Origin: Candidatus Aminicenantes bacterium | GTDB taxonomy: Bacteria; Acidobacteriota; Aminicenantia; Aminicenantales; UBA4085 | Reading direction: 5' to 3' | Assembly: GCA_026393855.1 (NCBI GenBank) | Contig: JAPKZJ010000007.1 | Span: 1-64,000 of the forward strand | Length of the DNA: 64,000 nucleotides | Part shown: positions 50,668 to 59,273 of the stretch, one piece after another | How positions within the stretch are numbered: the first letter of the stretch is position 1 | Layout: each line of letters begins with the position of its first letter | Notes under the pieces: generated by a model | The model's database searches: none | Told to the model about the DNA's origin: nothing | What the model saw: only the letters and a program-made list of their open reading frames with translations | Translations under genes and position numbers: made by a program

Positions 50668-51369
50668 CTAGATTCCCTCGATCCTGACTTCGCCGAAGTA
50701 GGGCTCGGCCACGGCGGCCATCCGCCGCACCTCGTCCCGTCCGTAGGGCCGGATCTTGCGGTAATCCTCGTCCATGGCGTTCACAGGCGAGAACTGCTGG
50801 ATCTGGAAGACGGCGGCGCCCAGCATCCAGCGTCCGATGGCCTCGATGTCGGAGGCGTCGATCAGCCCCGGGACGACGGTTGTCCGAAGCAGATACGGCA
50901 GGCCCGAGGCCCGTAGGACTTCAGCGCTTTGGGCCACGGCCTCCGGGTCGGCGGACTTGGCGCCGGTCACCTCGCGGTAGCGCTCGGGGGGGGCCTTGAC
51001 GTCCAAGGCCACCCGGTCGGCCAGACCGGCCTCCAGGACGGCCCGCAGCCGGTCCGGCCGGGAGCCGTTGGTGTCCAGCTTGACCAGCAGGCCCTTGGCC
51101 TTGAGGATGCTGAGGAAGCCCTCCAGATCATCCGTCAGCAGAGGCTCGCCGCCGGTGACGCAGACGCCCTCGAGCCAGCCTTTGCGGGCGTCCAGGTAGG
51201 CCAGGAACAGGTCCATCGGGATGTCGGCCAGGCGATCCGGCTGCAGGATCAGATCTGGATTATGGCAGTACGGACAACGGAAATTGCAGCCGGCCAGGAA
51301 GACAGTCGAGGCGATGAAGCCGGGAAAGTCCTTGGGGGCGAATTTCTCTAGGCCCTTGATCGCAACCAC
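50668..51369 (-). CDS. nrdG: Anaerobic ribonucleotide reductase-activating protein (radical SAM)
   Basis: The 233-residue radical SAM enzyme has the cluster motif AGCNFRCPYCHNPDL (C-x3-C-x2-C, about 30-37) and the SAM-binding GGEPLL segment (CVTGGEPLLTDDLE). It generates the glycyl radical on NrdD. It starts at GTG 51369, which overlaps the glutaredoxin-like gene by 21 bases. The operon order nrdD-glutaredoxin-nrdG on the minus strand supports the assignment over other activases. Confidence 0.88.
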   Translation of the reverse strand: MVAIKGLEKFAPKDFPGFIASTVFLAGCNFRCPYCHNPDLILQPDRLADIPMDLFLAYLDARKGWLEGVCVTGGEPLLTDDLEGFLSILKAKGLLVKLDTNGSRPDRLRAVLEAGLADRVALDVKAPPERYREVTGAKSADPEAVAQSAEVLRASGLPYLLRTTVVPGLIDASDIEAIGRWMLGAAVFQIQQFSPVNAMDEDYRKIRPYGRDEVRRMAAVAEPYFGEVRIEGI

Positions 51370-51614
51370 GCTTCGAAGTCCTCGCGGGTGTTGAGCACGG
51401 CCTCGACCCGGCCGCCCTCCATACACATCAGAGTCGGCAGGATGATCGAGCCCTTATCGTCCCGCACGACGCTCCGCAGGAAGTCGCGGATCTTCGTCCG
51501 GCCTTCCTTCAGAGTGACGTCATACTCCTGCTTGGCCAGGCCGCGCTCGGCGAAGAAGGCCTTCAGGGCATCGCACTTATGGCAGTTGGGATAAGTGAAG
51601 AGAAGATAGTCCAT
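51348..51614 (-). CDS. Glutaredoxin-like protein of the anaerobic RNR operon
   Basis: The 88-residue thioredoxin-fold protein has a redox motif in FTYPNCHKCDALKAF (C-x-x-C), a cis-proline in IILPTLMCMEGG and the usual beta-alpha-beta layout. Its ATG overlaps the nrdD stop (TGATG). Such small glutaredoxins in anaerobic RNR operons may supply electrons to NrdD in place of formate. It overlaps nrdG by 21 bases, so the three proteins are coupled. Confidence 0.85.
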   Translation of the reverse strand: MDYLLFTYPNCHKCDALKAFFAERGLAKQEYDVTLKEGRTKIRDFLRSVVRDDKGSIILPTLMCMEGGRVEAVLNTREDFEAWLRSRA

Positions 51615-53689
51615 CAGGCGATCTGGGTGTAAGGGGTGCGGTCCTTGAATTCCTGCTGCTTGCCGTCGTTCCAAGTCCGGACCGGGCGCAGATAGCCGAC
51701 GATGCGCGAGTAGACCTCCGTCTCCGCCCCGCAATCCGGGCAGCGCGGATGCTGGCCTTTCAGGTAGCCATGGCTCTCGCAAACGCTGAAGGTCGGAGTG
51801 ATGCTGAAGTACGGGATGCGCGTCTCGGCGATCTTGCGGACCAGCTTGCGGCAGGTCTCGCCGTCGATGGCTTCGGGCAGGAAGGTGTGGAAAATGGTGC
51901 CGCCGGTGTAGAGCGACTGGACCGCCTCCTGGTGCTGCAAAGCCTCGAAGACGTCCCGGGTGGCGTCGACGTTCAGCTGGGTCGAATTGGTCAGGTAGGG
52001 GTATCGATCCGAGCCCGAGGTCACAATCTGCGGGTATTTCTGCTTGTCCAGCCGGGCCAGCCGGTAGGAGGTGGACTCGGCCGGGGTAGCCTCCAGGTTA
52101 TAGAGGTTTCCCGTTTCCTCCTGGAACTCCTTGAGCACGCCGCGCATGAAGTTGAGGATGTCGACGGCGAAGGCCTGGCCTTCGTGTGTCGCGATGCCCT
52201 TGCCCAGGAGGTTTAGGGACGCCTCGTGCATGCCGCAGATGCCGATGGTCGAGAAATGGTTGTTGAAGTGACCCAGGTAAACCTTGGTGTAGGGCATGAT
52301 GCCCCGCTCGAGCATATGGTTGACGATCTCGCGCTTGGCCTCGAGCGAATCCTTGGCCAGGCCCATCAGATGGCGCAGGCGCTCCTTGTACTCGTCCGGC
52401 GACTTGGCCGTGTAGCCGATCCGGTTCAGATTGATGGTCACGACGCCGATCGAGCCGGTCGAGTCGCCGGGGCCCCAGATGCTGCCCGGCCGGCGCATCA
52501 GCTCGCGCTGATCCAGGTTCAGCCGGCAGCACATGGCCCGGATGTCGCCGGGATTCAGGTTGGTGCCGATATAGTTCTGGAAGTAGGGAATGCCGTACTT
52601 GGCCGTGGCTTCGAACAGCAGCCGGGCATTGGGGCTGTCCCAGTCGAAGTCGGGGGTCAGGTTGTAGGTCGGGATGGGGAAGGTGAAGACGCGGCCTTGG
52701 TGATCGCCCTCAACCATCATCTCCAGGAAGGCCCGGTTGATCATGTCCATTTCGGGCTGGAACTCGCCGTAGACGGCGTCCAACTCCTTGCCCCCGACGA
52801 CGACCTTCTTATCGGCCAGGTCGCGCGGCACGACCCAGTCGAAGGTCAGGTTGGAGAAGGGCGTCTGCCAGCCCCAGCGGGAGGGGACGTTTAGCCCGTA
52901 AATGAGCTTCTGGATGTCCTGCCGGACGCGGTCGAAGTCCAGCTTGTCGGCGCGGACGAAGGGCGCCAGCAGAGTGTCGACGCTGGAGAAGGCCTGGGCC
53001 CCGGCAAACTCACCCTGCATGGTGCCGATGTAGTTGACCATGTGCAAGGTGGCGGTTTCGAGGTGCTTGGCCGGGGAGGAGTGGATCTGATTGGGGACGT
53101 GGCCGAAGCCGCGTCGCAGGAGATTCTCGAGCGACCAGCCGGCGCAATAGCCGACGATGGGATAGGACAGGTCGTGGATGTGGAAATCGCCTTCCAGATG
53201 GGCTTGCTTGATCGGCTCGGTGTAGATCTGGTTGAGGGCGTAGGTGGAAAGGACCTCGCCCGCGACCCGGGCGTTGAGCCCGGAGAAGCTCATGGTGCCT
53301 TCGTTGGAGTTCTCCCGGATCTTCCAGTCCTGGTCGCTGATGTAGTCCTTGATCAGGCGCTCCAGGTTGAGCCCGGTCTGGCGGGCCTCGCGGATGCTCT
53401 TGTGCCGCTCGCGGTATAGGATATAGGATTTGGCCACCTCGTGGTAGCCGCGCTTCATCAGCACCATCTCGACCAGATCCTGAATCTGTTCGACGGAGGG
53501 TGTGGTATATCCGCCGAACTTCTCCTCGATGACGAAGGTGACGATATCGGAAACGGTCTTGGCCTGGCTGAAGTCGTCAATCCCTTGGGTCTTCATCGCC
53601 ATAAAGATCGCGTTGGTGATCTTGTCCTGGGTGAAGTCCACGACAGACCCATCGCGCTTCTTAATGCGGGCGATGACCTTGGAATTCAT
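51614..53689 (-). CDS. nrdD: Anaerobic (class III) ribonucleoside-triphosphate reductase
   Basis: The 691-residue enzyme reduces ribonucleoside triphosphates using a glycyl radical. The N-terminal ATP-cone (KVIARIKKRDGSVVDFTQDKI, about 2-90) gives allosteric activity control. The core has NLLRRGFGHVPNQIHSSPAKHLETATLHMVNYIG and the active-site cysteines. Near the C-terminus a zinc site (CESHGY...CPDCG) precedes the glycyl-radical motif RIVGYLRP. GGAGG is upstream of ATG 53689. Two dyads resembling NrdR boxes lie in its promoter region. The presence of only a class III enzyme in this operon indicates anaerobic dNTP synthesis. Confidence 0.95.
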   Translation of the reverse strand: MNSKVIARIKKRDGSVVDFTQDKITNAIFMAMKTQGIDDFSQAKTVSDIVTFVIEEKFGGYTTPSVEQIQDLVEMVLMKRGYHEVAKSYILYRERHKSIREARQTGLNLERLIKDYISDQDWKIRENSNEGTMSFSGLNARVAGEVLSTYALNQIYTEPIKQAHLEGDFHIHDLSYPIVGYCAGWSLENLLRRGFGHVPNQIHSSPAKHLETATLHMVNYIGTMQGEFAGAQAFSSVDTLLAPFVRADKLDFDRVRQDIQKLIYGLNVPSRWGWQTPFSNLTFDWVVPRDLADKKVVVGGKELDAVYGEFQPEMDMINRAFLEMMVEGDHQGRVFTFPIPTYNLTPDFDWDSPNARLLFEATAKYGIPYFQNYIGTNLNPGDIRAMCCRLNLDQRELMRRPGSIWGPGDSTGSIGVVTINLNRIGYTAKSPDEYKERLRHLMGLAKDSLEAKREIVNHMLERGIMPYTKVYLGHFNNHFSTIGICGMHEASLNLLGKGIATHEGQAFAVDILNFMRGVLKEFQEETGNLYNLEATPAESTSYRLARLDKQKYPQIVTSGSDRYPYLTNSTQLNVDATRDVFEALQHQEAVQSLYTGGTIFHTFLPEAIDGETCRKLVRKIAETRIPYFSITPTFSVCESHGYLKGQHPRCPDCGAETEVYSRIVGYLRPVRTWNDGKQQEFKDRTPYTQIA

Positions 53690-53756
53690 CAGGGGCCTCC
53701 TCTCTCTTCCGCGGCCCAAGCCGTGCCCACTCCCAAGAAAAAAGCGTAAATCCCAA

Positions 53757-53804
53757 AGTCAATATTTTGTGGGTTCTTAAGCCGATAAATACAACATCTT
53801 GTAT
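53757..53804 (-). promoter_or_regulatory. Two candidate NrdR boxes upstream of nrdD
   Basis: AGTCAATATTTTGTGG (53757-53772) and the palindrome ATACAACATCTTGTAT (53789-53804) each resemble the 16-bp NrdR consensus (ACACTATATATAGTGT-like) at about ten positions. Their centres are 32 bases apart, close to three helical turns, the usual arrangement. NrdR represses RNR genes when dATP is high; its gene is not in the window. Confidence 0.55.
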
Positions 53805-53940
53805 TTACGGAAGCAATTTAACGCCCTCCCGGAGCCTTTGTCAAGCCCCTTTTTTCCGGGGCCTAAACAGGGCCGATTCCGTTGTTTTCCGCCAGGCTTA
53901 GGAGAAATTTTCGCCGGCTCGCGAGGCTCCTCCGCCATCC

Positions 53941-53969
53941 TTGACACGGCCTTCGGATGGGTCAAGAAT
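53941..53969 (+). promoter_or_regulatory. Promoter of the DDAH-like gene (leaderless transcript)
   Basis: TTGACA (53941-53946) and AAGAAT (53964-53969) are 17 bases apart. The -10 ends only six bases before the GTG at 53976, so transcription would begin at or within a base of the start codon; no Shine-Dalgarno is present. Confidence 0.6.
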
Positions 53970-53975
53970 AGCGCC

Positions 53976-54752
53976 GTGCTCCACGCCGTCGTTCGCGAAG
54001 TCAGCCCGGCCCTGGGCCGCTGCGAGCTGTCATACCTGCCGCGGACCCCGATCGACGTCGAAATCGCCGGCCTCCAGCACAAGGCTTATGTCGCGGCGCT
54101 CGCACGGCAGGGCTGTCGAATCATCGCCCTGCCGGCCGATCCAGGTCTCCCCGATTCGGTCTTTGTCGAGGATGCCGCCGTCGTTCTGCCCGAGCTCGCC
54201 GTCATCACCCGGCCGGGAGCGCCATCCCGCCGCCCCGAGACCGAAGCCGTCGCCGCGGGACTGGCCTCGTACCGGCGCCTGGCGTTCATCCGCCCGCCCG
54301 GCACTCTTGACGGCGGAGACGTCCTGGCTCTGGGGCATATCCTTTTCGTGGGGATTTCCAAGCGCAGCGATGCGGACGGGATCGGCCAGCTTCGCGCCCT
54401 GGCCGGCCCGGCCGGATTCGAAGTCCGGTCCGTGCCCGTCCAAGGCTGCCTGCATCTCAAATCGGCGGCCACGGCGGTCGGCGATGAAACGCTGCTCCTC
54501 AATCCCGATTGGGTCGATGCCGCCGCCTTCGCGGGGATCGAGCGAATCGCCGTCGATCCCCGCGAGCCGCACGCCGCCAACGCCCTGCGCGTCGGCGGGG
54601 GCCTGATCTACCCGCTGTCGTTTCCCCGAACGCGGGCCCGGCTGGAAAGCCGCGGCCTCGAAGTCGCCGTCGTGGATGTCTCGGAACTGCAGAAAGCGGA
54701 AGGGGCGGTGACCTGCTGCAGCCTGGTGTTCGAAGCGCCCCTTAAGCCTTGA
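53976..54752 (+). CDS. Dimethylarginine dimethylaminohydrolase-type amidinohydrolase
   Basis: The protein (258 residues from GTG 53976) belongs to the amidinotransferase/DDAH superfamily. It has LPDSVFVEDAAVVLP (substrate Asp/Glu), PGTLDGGDVLALG, CLHLKSAATAVGD (catalytic His) and the C-terminal catalytic cysteine in AVTCCSLVFE. It hydrolyses methylated arginine or a related guanidino compound to citrulline plus amine. The start is inferred from a TTGACA/AAGAAT promoter six bases upstream and the loss of family similarity further upstream. It ends 11 bases inside the convergent HAD gene. Confidence 0.85.
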   Translation: MLHAVVREVSPALGRCELSYLPRTPIDVEIAGLQHKAYVAALARQGCRIIALPADPGLPDSVFVEDAAVVLPELAVITRPGAPSRRPETEAVAAGLASYRRLAFIRPPGTLDGGDVLALGHILFVGISKRSDADGIGQLRALAGPAGFEVRSVPVQGCLHLKSAATAVGDETLLLNPDWVDAAAFAGIERIAVDPREPHAANALRVGGGLIYPLSFPRTRARLESRGLEVAVVDVSELQKAEGAVTCCSLVFEAPLKP

Positions 54753-55347
54753 GGCCCAAGCGGACCAGCTCGGCTTCCAGATCAACTTCGGGGCCGTAGA
54801 CGATTCCCTGGATCCCCATCCGTTCCGCCCCGGCCACGTTTTCCGCCAGATCATCGATGAAGACGGCGGACTCTGGCCGAGCGCCGATAAGCGCGAGCGC
54901 CTCCCGGTAGACCAGGGGATCGGGCTTCATGGCCCCGAGCTCGAAGGACAGCGCGTAGGCATCGAAGATCAGGATCTCGGGGAAGCGCCGCTTGATGAAC
55001 GTCCAGCGCATGATGTCGGTACTCGAAACCAGGGCCGTCTTGAGCCCGGGCCGCAGCCGGCGGTAGATCTCCAGCACGGGCCGGTTCAGAGTGAAGACGT
55101 CGCAGTAGAGGGCGAAAAACTCGCCGAAATCCGCCTCGGTCGCGAAGAGATCCTTGGCGTTGCGAAAGAAATCGATCTCCGAGATGGCGCCTTTTTCGAA
55201 CAGAACGGCCAAATCGACGTTCTCGCCGGCGATGCGGCCGATCTCGGCCGCCGTCAGGCGCGACCGCGCGGCCAGGGCGCGGAAGAAGATCTCGTTGTCG
55301 AACGTCAGGAGGACGTTGCCCAGGTCGGAAAGAATCGCGTCGATCAT
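54742..55347 (-). CDS. HAD-superfamily hydrolase
   Basis: The 201-residue protein is a haloacid-dehalogenase-type phosphatase: motif I is ILSDLGNVLLTFD (the usual nucleophile D is in SDLGN), motif II TALVSSTDIMRW, motif III GAMKPDPLVYREALALIG, and motif IV VFIDDLAENV. It resembles YihX/GPH-type small-molecule phosphatases. Its ATG overlaps the MFS stop (ATGA). Substrate unknown. Confidence 0.85.
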   Translation of the reverse strand: MIDAILSDLGNVLLTFDNEIFFRALAARSRLTAAEIGRIAGENVDLAVLFEKGAISEIDFFRNAKDLFATEADFGEFFALYCDVFTLNRPVLEIYRRLRPGLKTALVSSTDIMRWTFIKRRFPEILIFDAYALSFELGAMKPDPLVYREALALIGARPESAVFIDDLAENVAGAERMGIQGIVYGPEVDLEAELVRLGLKA

Positions 55348-56675
55348 GCCGCCTTGGCCTGGGCCCGCTCCAGCCCGCCGCCTTCCCGGCGATCGGCCCG
55401 TTTCAGAAGCAGGGCAAAGATCAACCCCACAATCCCCAGTCCGGCGAACATGAACTGGCCAGCCGTGTAGGAATGGGTCTTGTCCCGCAGCATCCCGCTG
55501 AGCAGGGGGAAGAGGGCCATACCAACGTTCTGAATGGCGGTCATCAGCCCAAAGGCGGTCCCGACCCGCTCCTTCTTGACGATGAGCGGGATGGACGGCC
55601 AGAGAGCGGCTGGAACGAGGACGAAGGCGAAGCCCAGCGCGATCATCGGGTAGACCGGGTAGATTCGGGTCAGCCCCATCATTAGATGGCAGGGGATGAG
55701 GATGAGCGAGCCGAAGATCATGAAAGTCGCGCGCCGCCCGATCCGGTCGATAAGCCGGCCGGCGAAGGGGGCCAGGATCATCGAAGCGAAGATGATGATC
55801 GAGGAGATGCCGCCGGCGGTGCCGAACAGGTGGATAAAGTTGTTGAAGACCTGATTGAGGAACCCGCCGCCGGTCGTCGCCACCCGGGCGATACCCCACT
55901 TGTCGGCGAAGAAGTCGGTCGACAGGTTGGTGAACGGGAAGATGGCGGCGTAGAAGGTCAGGCACAGAAACGTCACGTACCAGAATGAGGGCTTGAAGGC
56001 CTTGATGTCGCGCAGAACGATCTTGTCGCCGCCTCCCTCGTCCTTCAAGCCCAGGACGGGGGCGCCGCGGCGGTCCATGACAATGTAGACCAGGTTGGCC
56101 AGCAGCGACAGGCCGCAAGCCGCGAAGGCGACCAACAGGGCCGCCCGATACGTCCCGTACATTTTGGCGAAAAGCTCGCCGGTGTTGAAGGCGAAGAGCG
56201 ACCCCAGCCGGCTCACGGTCAGGGCGATGCCGAAGGACAGGGCCAACTCCTTGTTCCGGAACCAGCGCGACAGGATGGCGCTTTGGGCCACGATAAGCGG
56301 CTCCGACCCCGCGCCGAAGACGAAGCGGCCGACGAACAGCATCGGCACGCTGCGGGCCTGCCAGACGATGCCGGCCCCGATGAGCACCAGGACCGAGAAC
56401 AGCAGGCTGGCCTTGCGCGTCCCGAGCTTGTCGATCAGCATGCCGCCGAGCAGGACGGCCATGATGGCGGCCACGCTGTAGGCGGTAAAAAAGGCCCCGA
56501 CCGTGCCCCGCGAGGCACCCAGCTTTTCGACCAGCGTGGGAGCAATGGCGCCCACGATGTCGTAGGCGAAGTAGCTCCCGAAGGAGAGCATGGCCACGAA
56601 GATGAGCAGGCTGAAACGGTAGAGGGGCTTGGTCGGATGGAAGGGGCCGCCGATAGCGGTCGGGATTTCGCTCAT
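55344..56675 (-). CDS. MFS transporter
   Basis: The 443-residue protein has about 12 membrane helices and the MFS loop motif G-x-L-x-D-K-x-G-x-R/T as LGGMLIDKLGTRKASLL after helix 2, repeated in the second half as FAGRLIDRIGRRATFM. A cytoplasmic loop follows helix 6. The substrate cannot be assigned; the coupled HAD gene hints at sugar phosphate or organic-acid metabolism. GGATATCC-like sequence precedes ATG 56675, with a weak ribosome site. Confidence 0.85.
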   Translation of the reverse strand: MSEIPTAIGGPFHPTKPLYRFSLLIFVAMLSFGSYFAYDIVGAIAPTLVEKLGASRGTVGAFFTAYSVAAIMAVLLGGMLIDKLGTRKASLLFSVLVLIGAGIVWQARSVPMLFVGRFVFGAGSEPLIVAQSAILSRWFRNKELALSFGIALTVSRLGSLFAFNTGELFAKMYGTYRAALLVAFAACGLSLLANLVYIVMDRRGAPVLGLKDEGGGDKIVLRDIKAFKPSFWYVTFLCLTFYAAIFPFTNLSTDFFADKWGIARVATTGGGFLNQVFNNFIHLFGTAGGISSIIIFASMILAPFAGRLIDRIGRRATFMIFGSLILIPCHLMMGLTRIYPVYPMIALGFAFVLVPAALWPSIPLIVKKERVGTAFGLMTAIQNVGMALFPLLSGMLRDKTHSYTAGQFMFAGLGIVGLIFALLLKRADRREGGGLERAQAKAA

Positions 56676-56727
56676 GGGATATCCTTGCCGAAGAGCGTCC
56701 CGGCGCGGGACGCCTGTCCAGTCGCGG

Positions 56728-57135
56728 TTACTTCTTCGTCCCGGTCACCGGCACCGTCATCCCCATTTCCTCGATGGTAAGGGTGCCGACGAGCTTGGCC
56801 TGGTCGAGCTTGAATTCGAACTTGCAGATCCGCTCGGCCCCATCCGGCGGAGTGGGGATCTTGGCCGCGAACTTGAGGGTTACGCCGTCCCACTCGAAAT
56901 TGGTCAGAGGAACGTTCGTGAACATCCCGCTCTGTTCGCTGACCCCGCCGGCCAGCTTCTCTTCGACTAATTTCAGCTCGAGCGGCAGGAAGTAGGATTC
57001 GCCGCCGGCGTTGACTTCGAGCAGCCAAGTGCCCAGCAGGGGGGCCGGGCTCGGTTTGGTCTGGGCCGCGAGGCCGGCCGCCAGGACGACCGCGAGAAGC
57101 GCGACGAGAAGAGCTTTTTTAGCGAGTGTCGGCAT
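56728..57135 (-). CDS. Small exported protein, lipocalin-like size, unknown function
   Basis: The 135-residue protein has a signal peptide (ALLVALLAVVLAAGLAAQ, about 7-24) and a single beta-rich domain (LGTWLLEVNAGGESYFLPLELKLVEEKL, VTLKFAAKI, LVGTLTIEEMGM). The pattern recalls small exported proteins that monitor or bind compounds, but I recognise no family. It starts at ATG 57135 after GGAGG. It precedes the MFS-HAD genes on the same strand. Confidence 0.65.
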   Translation of the reverse strand: MPTLAKKALLVALLAVVLAAGLAAQTKPSPAPLLGTWLLEVNAGGESYFLPLELKLVEEKLAGGVSEQSGMFTNVPLTNFEWDGVTLKFAAKIPTPPDGAERICKFEFKLDQAKLVGTLTIEEMGMTVPVTGTKK

Positions 57136-57208
57136 GTCAACCTCCAAATAAATATCGGAACCATAGATCAGGCCACCCTAATATGGGGTTTTCGGGAGGA
57201 ATAATCAA

Positions 57209-57411
57209 GCCCTCGCGAGGACGTTCGAAGCGATGTCCCGACAAGGACGATCAAAGCCTCGCCCTCATAGGGATATGCGAGGCGCCGTCCCAGTGAGGAC
57301 GATCAAAGCCTCGCCCTCGTCGTGACGGGTGAAGCGCTGCACTCGCGGGGACTCTCGAAGCGATTGTCCCAACGAGTACGACCAAAGCGTCGCCCTCGCG
57401 GGGTCTGTTCC
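57209..57411 (+). repeat. Degenerate tandem array related to the hairpin-rich elements
   Basis: Units beginning GCCCTCGCGAGGAC or close variants occur at about 57,209, 57,262, 57,314 and 57,392. Each is followed by TTCGAAGCGA-TGTCCC-like sequence and a closing GATCAAAGC(C/G)TC. The same building block (CCTCGCGGGGAC, GTCGAAGCGAC, GTCCCGACGAGG) makes up the hairpins of the elements at 15,168, 45,474 and 62,428. No terminal inverted repeats are present here, so this is a partial or decayed copy, or a tandem expansion. It lies directly upstream of the pgi promoter. Confidence 0.7.
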
Positions 57412-57441
57412 GACATGGTCGAGCCAAGCCCCGCTCTCCCG

Positions 57442-57470
57442 TTGAAAAACGGCCCGGCCCGGATTACAAT
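57442..57470 (+). promoter_or_regulatory. Sigma-70 promoter of pgi
   Basis: TTGAAA (57442-57447) and TACAAT (57465-57470) are 17 bases apart. ATG 57480 follows the -10 by nine bases, leaving almost no leader. Confidence 0.75.
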
Positions 57471-57479
57471 CGGGCGGAC

Positions 57480-59198
57480 ATGAACGCATCCGATCTCCGC
57501 TTGGCCGGCGTCCCCTCCCCGCCCTTGGATCAGTCCCTGCGCGAGGCCCTGGCCGGCCTGGACGCCGAGAAAGCCGTCGACCGGGTCTGGGCCAAGGACT
57601 TCACCCTCTGGAAGAACCGGGACGAGGAGATCTCGAACCGGCTCGGCTGGCTGGACGCCGCCGTCGAGACGCAAGTCGCCGCCGCCGATCGCGAAGGGTT
57701 CGTCCGGGAACTCCGGGCGGAAGGATTCACCCATGCCCTCGTCCTGGGCATGGGCGGCTCGAGCTTGGCGCCCGAAGTCTTCGCCCGCGTCTACGGCCCC
57801 TCCCGCGGCGGCCTCAGCCTGAGTGTGCTCGACAGCACCGATCCCGCCGCGGTTGAGCGCATGCGGTCCGCCCTGCCGATCAACCACACCCTTTTCATCG
57901 TCTCTTCCAAGTCGGGCACGACGCTGGAGACAAGCTCCTTCCTGTCCTATTTCTTTGCCGAGACGGCCTCCGTCGTCGGGCCGGAGCAGGCGGGACGGTC
58001 GTTCATCGCCGTCACCGATTCCGACACGCCTCTAGCCCGGCTGGCGGAGAGCCTTGCCTTTCGCCACATCTTCCACGGCGATCCGAACGTCGGCGGCCGA
58101 TTCTCGGCCCTGACCCCGTTTGGACTGATCCCGGCGGCGCTGCTGGGTGTCGATATCGTTTCGCTCCTCCTCTCGGCCAGGACGGCGGCGCGGGCCTGCC
58201 GGATCGCGGAATCCGACCGCAACCCAGGCGCCTATCTGGGGGCCATCTTGGCAACAGCGGCCCGCCGGGGAATCGACAAGCTGGCTTTGTTCCTTCCCCG
58301 TCGCCTGGAAAGCCTGGGGGCATGGATCGAGCAACTCGTGGCCGAGAGCACCGGCAAGGAAGGCCGCGGCATCCTGCCCCTGCCGGGCCGGCGGCCGGAA
58401 GACGAATCTGGCGCCGGAGGGCTTCTCGCGGGCAGCGCCGATGTCCTGCCCGTCTTTTTCGAAGATGCCGACGACCGGAGCTGGACGGGGGTGAAGGATC
58501 GGGCCCTGCAATCCGGCCGGCCCTGCCTCCTTCTGCGGACAGAGGGCGAGGCCGGGCTGGGCGGACAGATCTTCCTCTGGGAATTCGCCACGGCCGTAGC
58601 CGGCCGGCTGCTGGGCGTCAACCCGTTCGATCAGCCGGATGTCGCCTCGTCCAAGAAGAGGACCATGGAATCGCTGGCCGAGGCGATCCGGGAAGGCCGG
58701 GTCCCGATGGAGGCCCCTACGGTCCGAAACGCCGATGTCTCGCTCTGGGCCGGATTCGAAGCCGCCGACGCGATCGACGCCCTGCGGCGCCTGAGCGCCT
58801 CGGTAGAACCGGGCGGCTATGCCGTGTTCCAGGCCTTCCTGCCGCCCCAGCCGTCCGTCCGGGACGCGCTGCGGGCCCTGGCCTTCCGCTTCCAAGCCCT
58901 GTCCGGCCATCCCTCCGCCTTCGATTTCGGGCCCCGCTTCCTCCATTCCACGGGGCAGCTTCATAAAGGAGACCAGGGCCGGGGGATCTTCATCCAATTC
59001 ACAGCCGATCACCCCCGCGACTTGGCCGTTCCCGGGACCCCGGGCGGGCCCGCCTCGTCCTATTCCTTCGGCACCCTGATTGATGCCCAGGCCGCCGGCG
59101 ACCGCCGAGCGCTCTTGGAAAAAGGCCGTCGCGTTCTCTCCGTCCGCTTCCACGGCGATCCGGCCGCCGGCCTCAAGGCCCTAGCCGAAGCCCTATAG
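57480..59198 (+). CDS. pgi: Glucose-6-phosphate isomerase-type protein
   Basis: The 572-residue protein carries phosphoglucose isomerase signatures: HALVLGMGGSSLAPEVF (about 84-100), FIVSSKSGTTLETSSF (about 139-154), GGRFSALTPFGLIPAALLG and, near the C-terminus, HSTGQLHKGD with the catalytic His/Lys. It interconverts glucose-6- and fructose-6-phosphate. It most resembles the PGI half of transaldolase-PGI fusion proteins rather than the E. coli type; no transaldolase domain is present. It has a promoter almost at the start codon and a repeat array upstream. Confidence 0.85.
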   Translation: MNASDLRLAGVPSPPLDQSLREALAGLDAEKAVDRVWAKDFTLWKNRDEEISNRLGWLDAAVETQVAAADREGFVRELRAEGFTHALVLGMGGSSLAPEVFARVYGPSRGGLSLSVLDSTDPAAVERMRSALPINHTLFIVSSKSGTTLETSSFLSYFFAETASVVGPEQAGRSFIAVTDSDTPLARLAESLAFRHIFHGDPNVGGRFSALTPFGLIPAALLGVDIVSLLLSARTAARACRIAESDRNPGAYLGAILATAARRGIDKLALFLPRRLESLGAWIEQLVAESTGKEGRGILPLPGRRPEDESGAGGLLAGSADVLPVFFEDADDRSWTGVKDRALQSGRPCLLLRTEGEAGLGGQIFLWEFATAVAGRLLGVNPFDQPDVASSKKRTMESLAEAIREGRVPMEAPTVRNADVSLWAGFEAADAIDALRRLSASVEPGGYAVFQAFLPPQPSVRDALRALAFRFQALSGHPSAFDFGPRFLHSTGQLHKGDQGRGIFIQFTADHPRDLAVPGTPGGPASSYSFGTLIDAQAAGDRRALLEKGRRVLSVRFHGDPAAGLKALAEAL

Positions 59199-59208
59199 CC
59201 GGCGCACG

Positions 59209-59244
59209 AAAAAAAAGAGCCGATCCCCGCAAGGGAACCGGCTC
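59209..59244 (-). terminator. Intrinsic terminator for the lipoprotein gene (minus strand)
   Basis: The stem GAGCCGATCCCC/GGGAACCGGCTC (59217-59228 and 59233-59244, with wobble pairs) has a 4-base loop and is followed on the minus strand by eight T residues. It lies about 30 bases after the stop at 59,274. Confidence 0.85.
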
Positions 59245-59273
59245 GTAGCGTTCGGGTCGGATCGGGTCCGGGC

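Noticed and set aside
57209-57411. CRISPR-like array
   Set aside because: Units are degenerate, adjacent and similar throughout, with no unique spacers of constant length and no cas genes.
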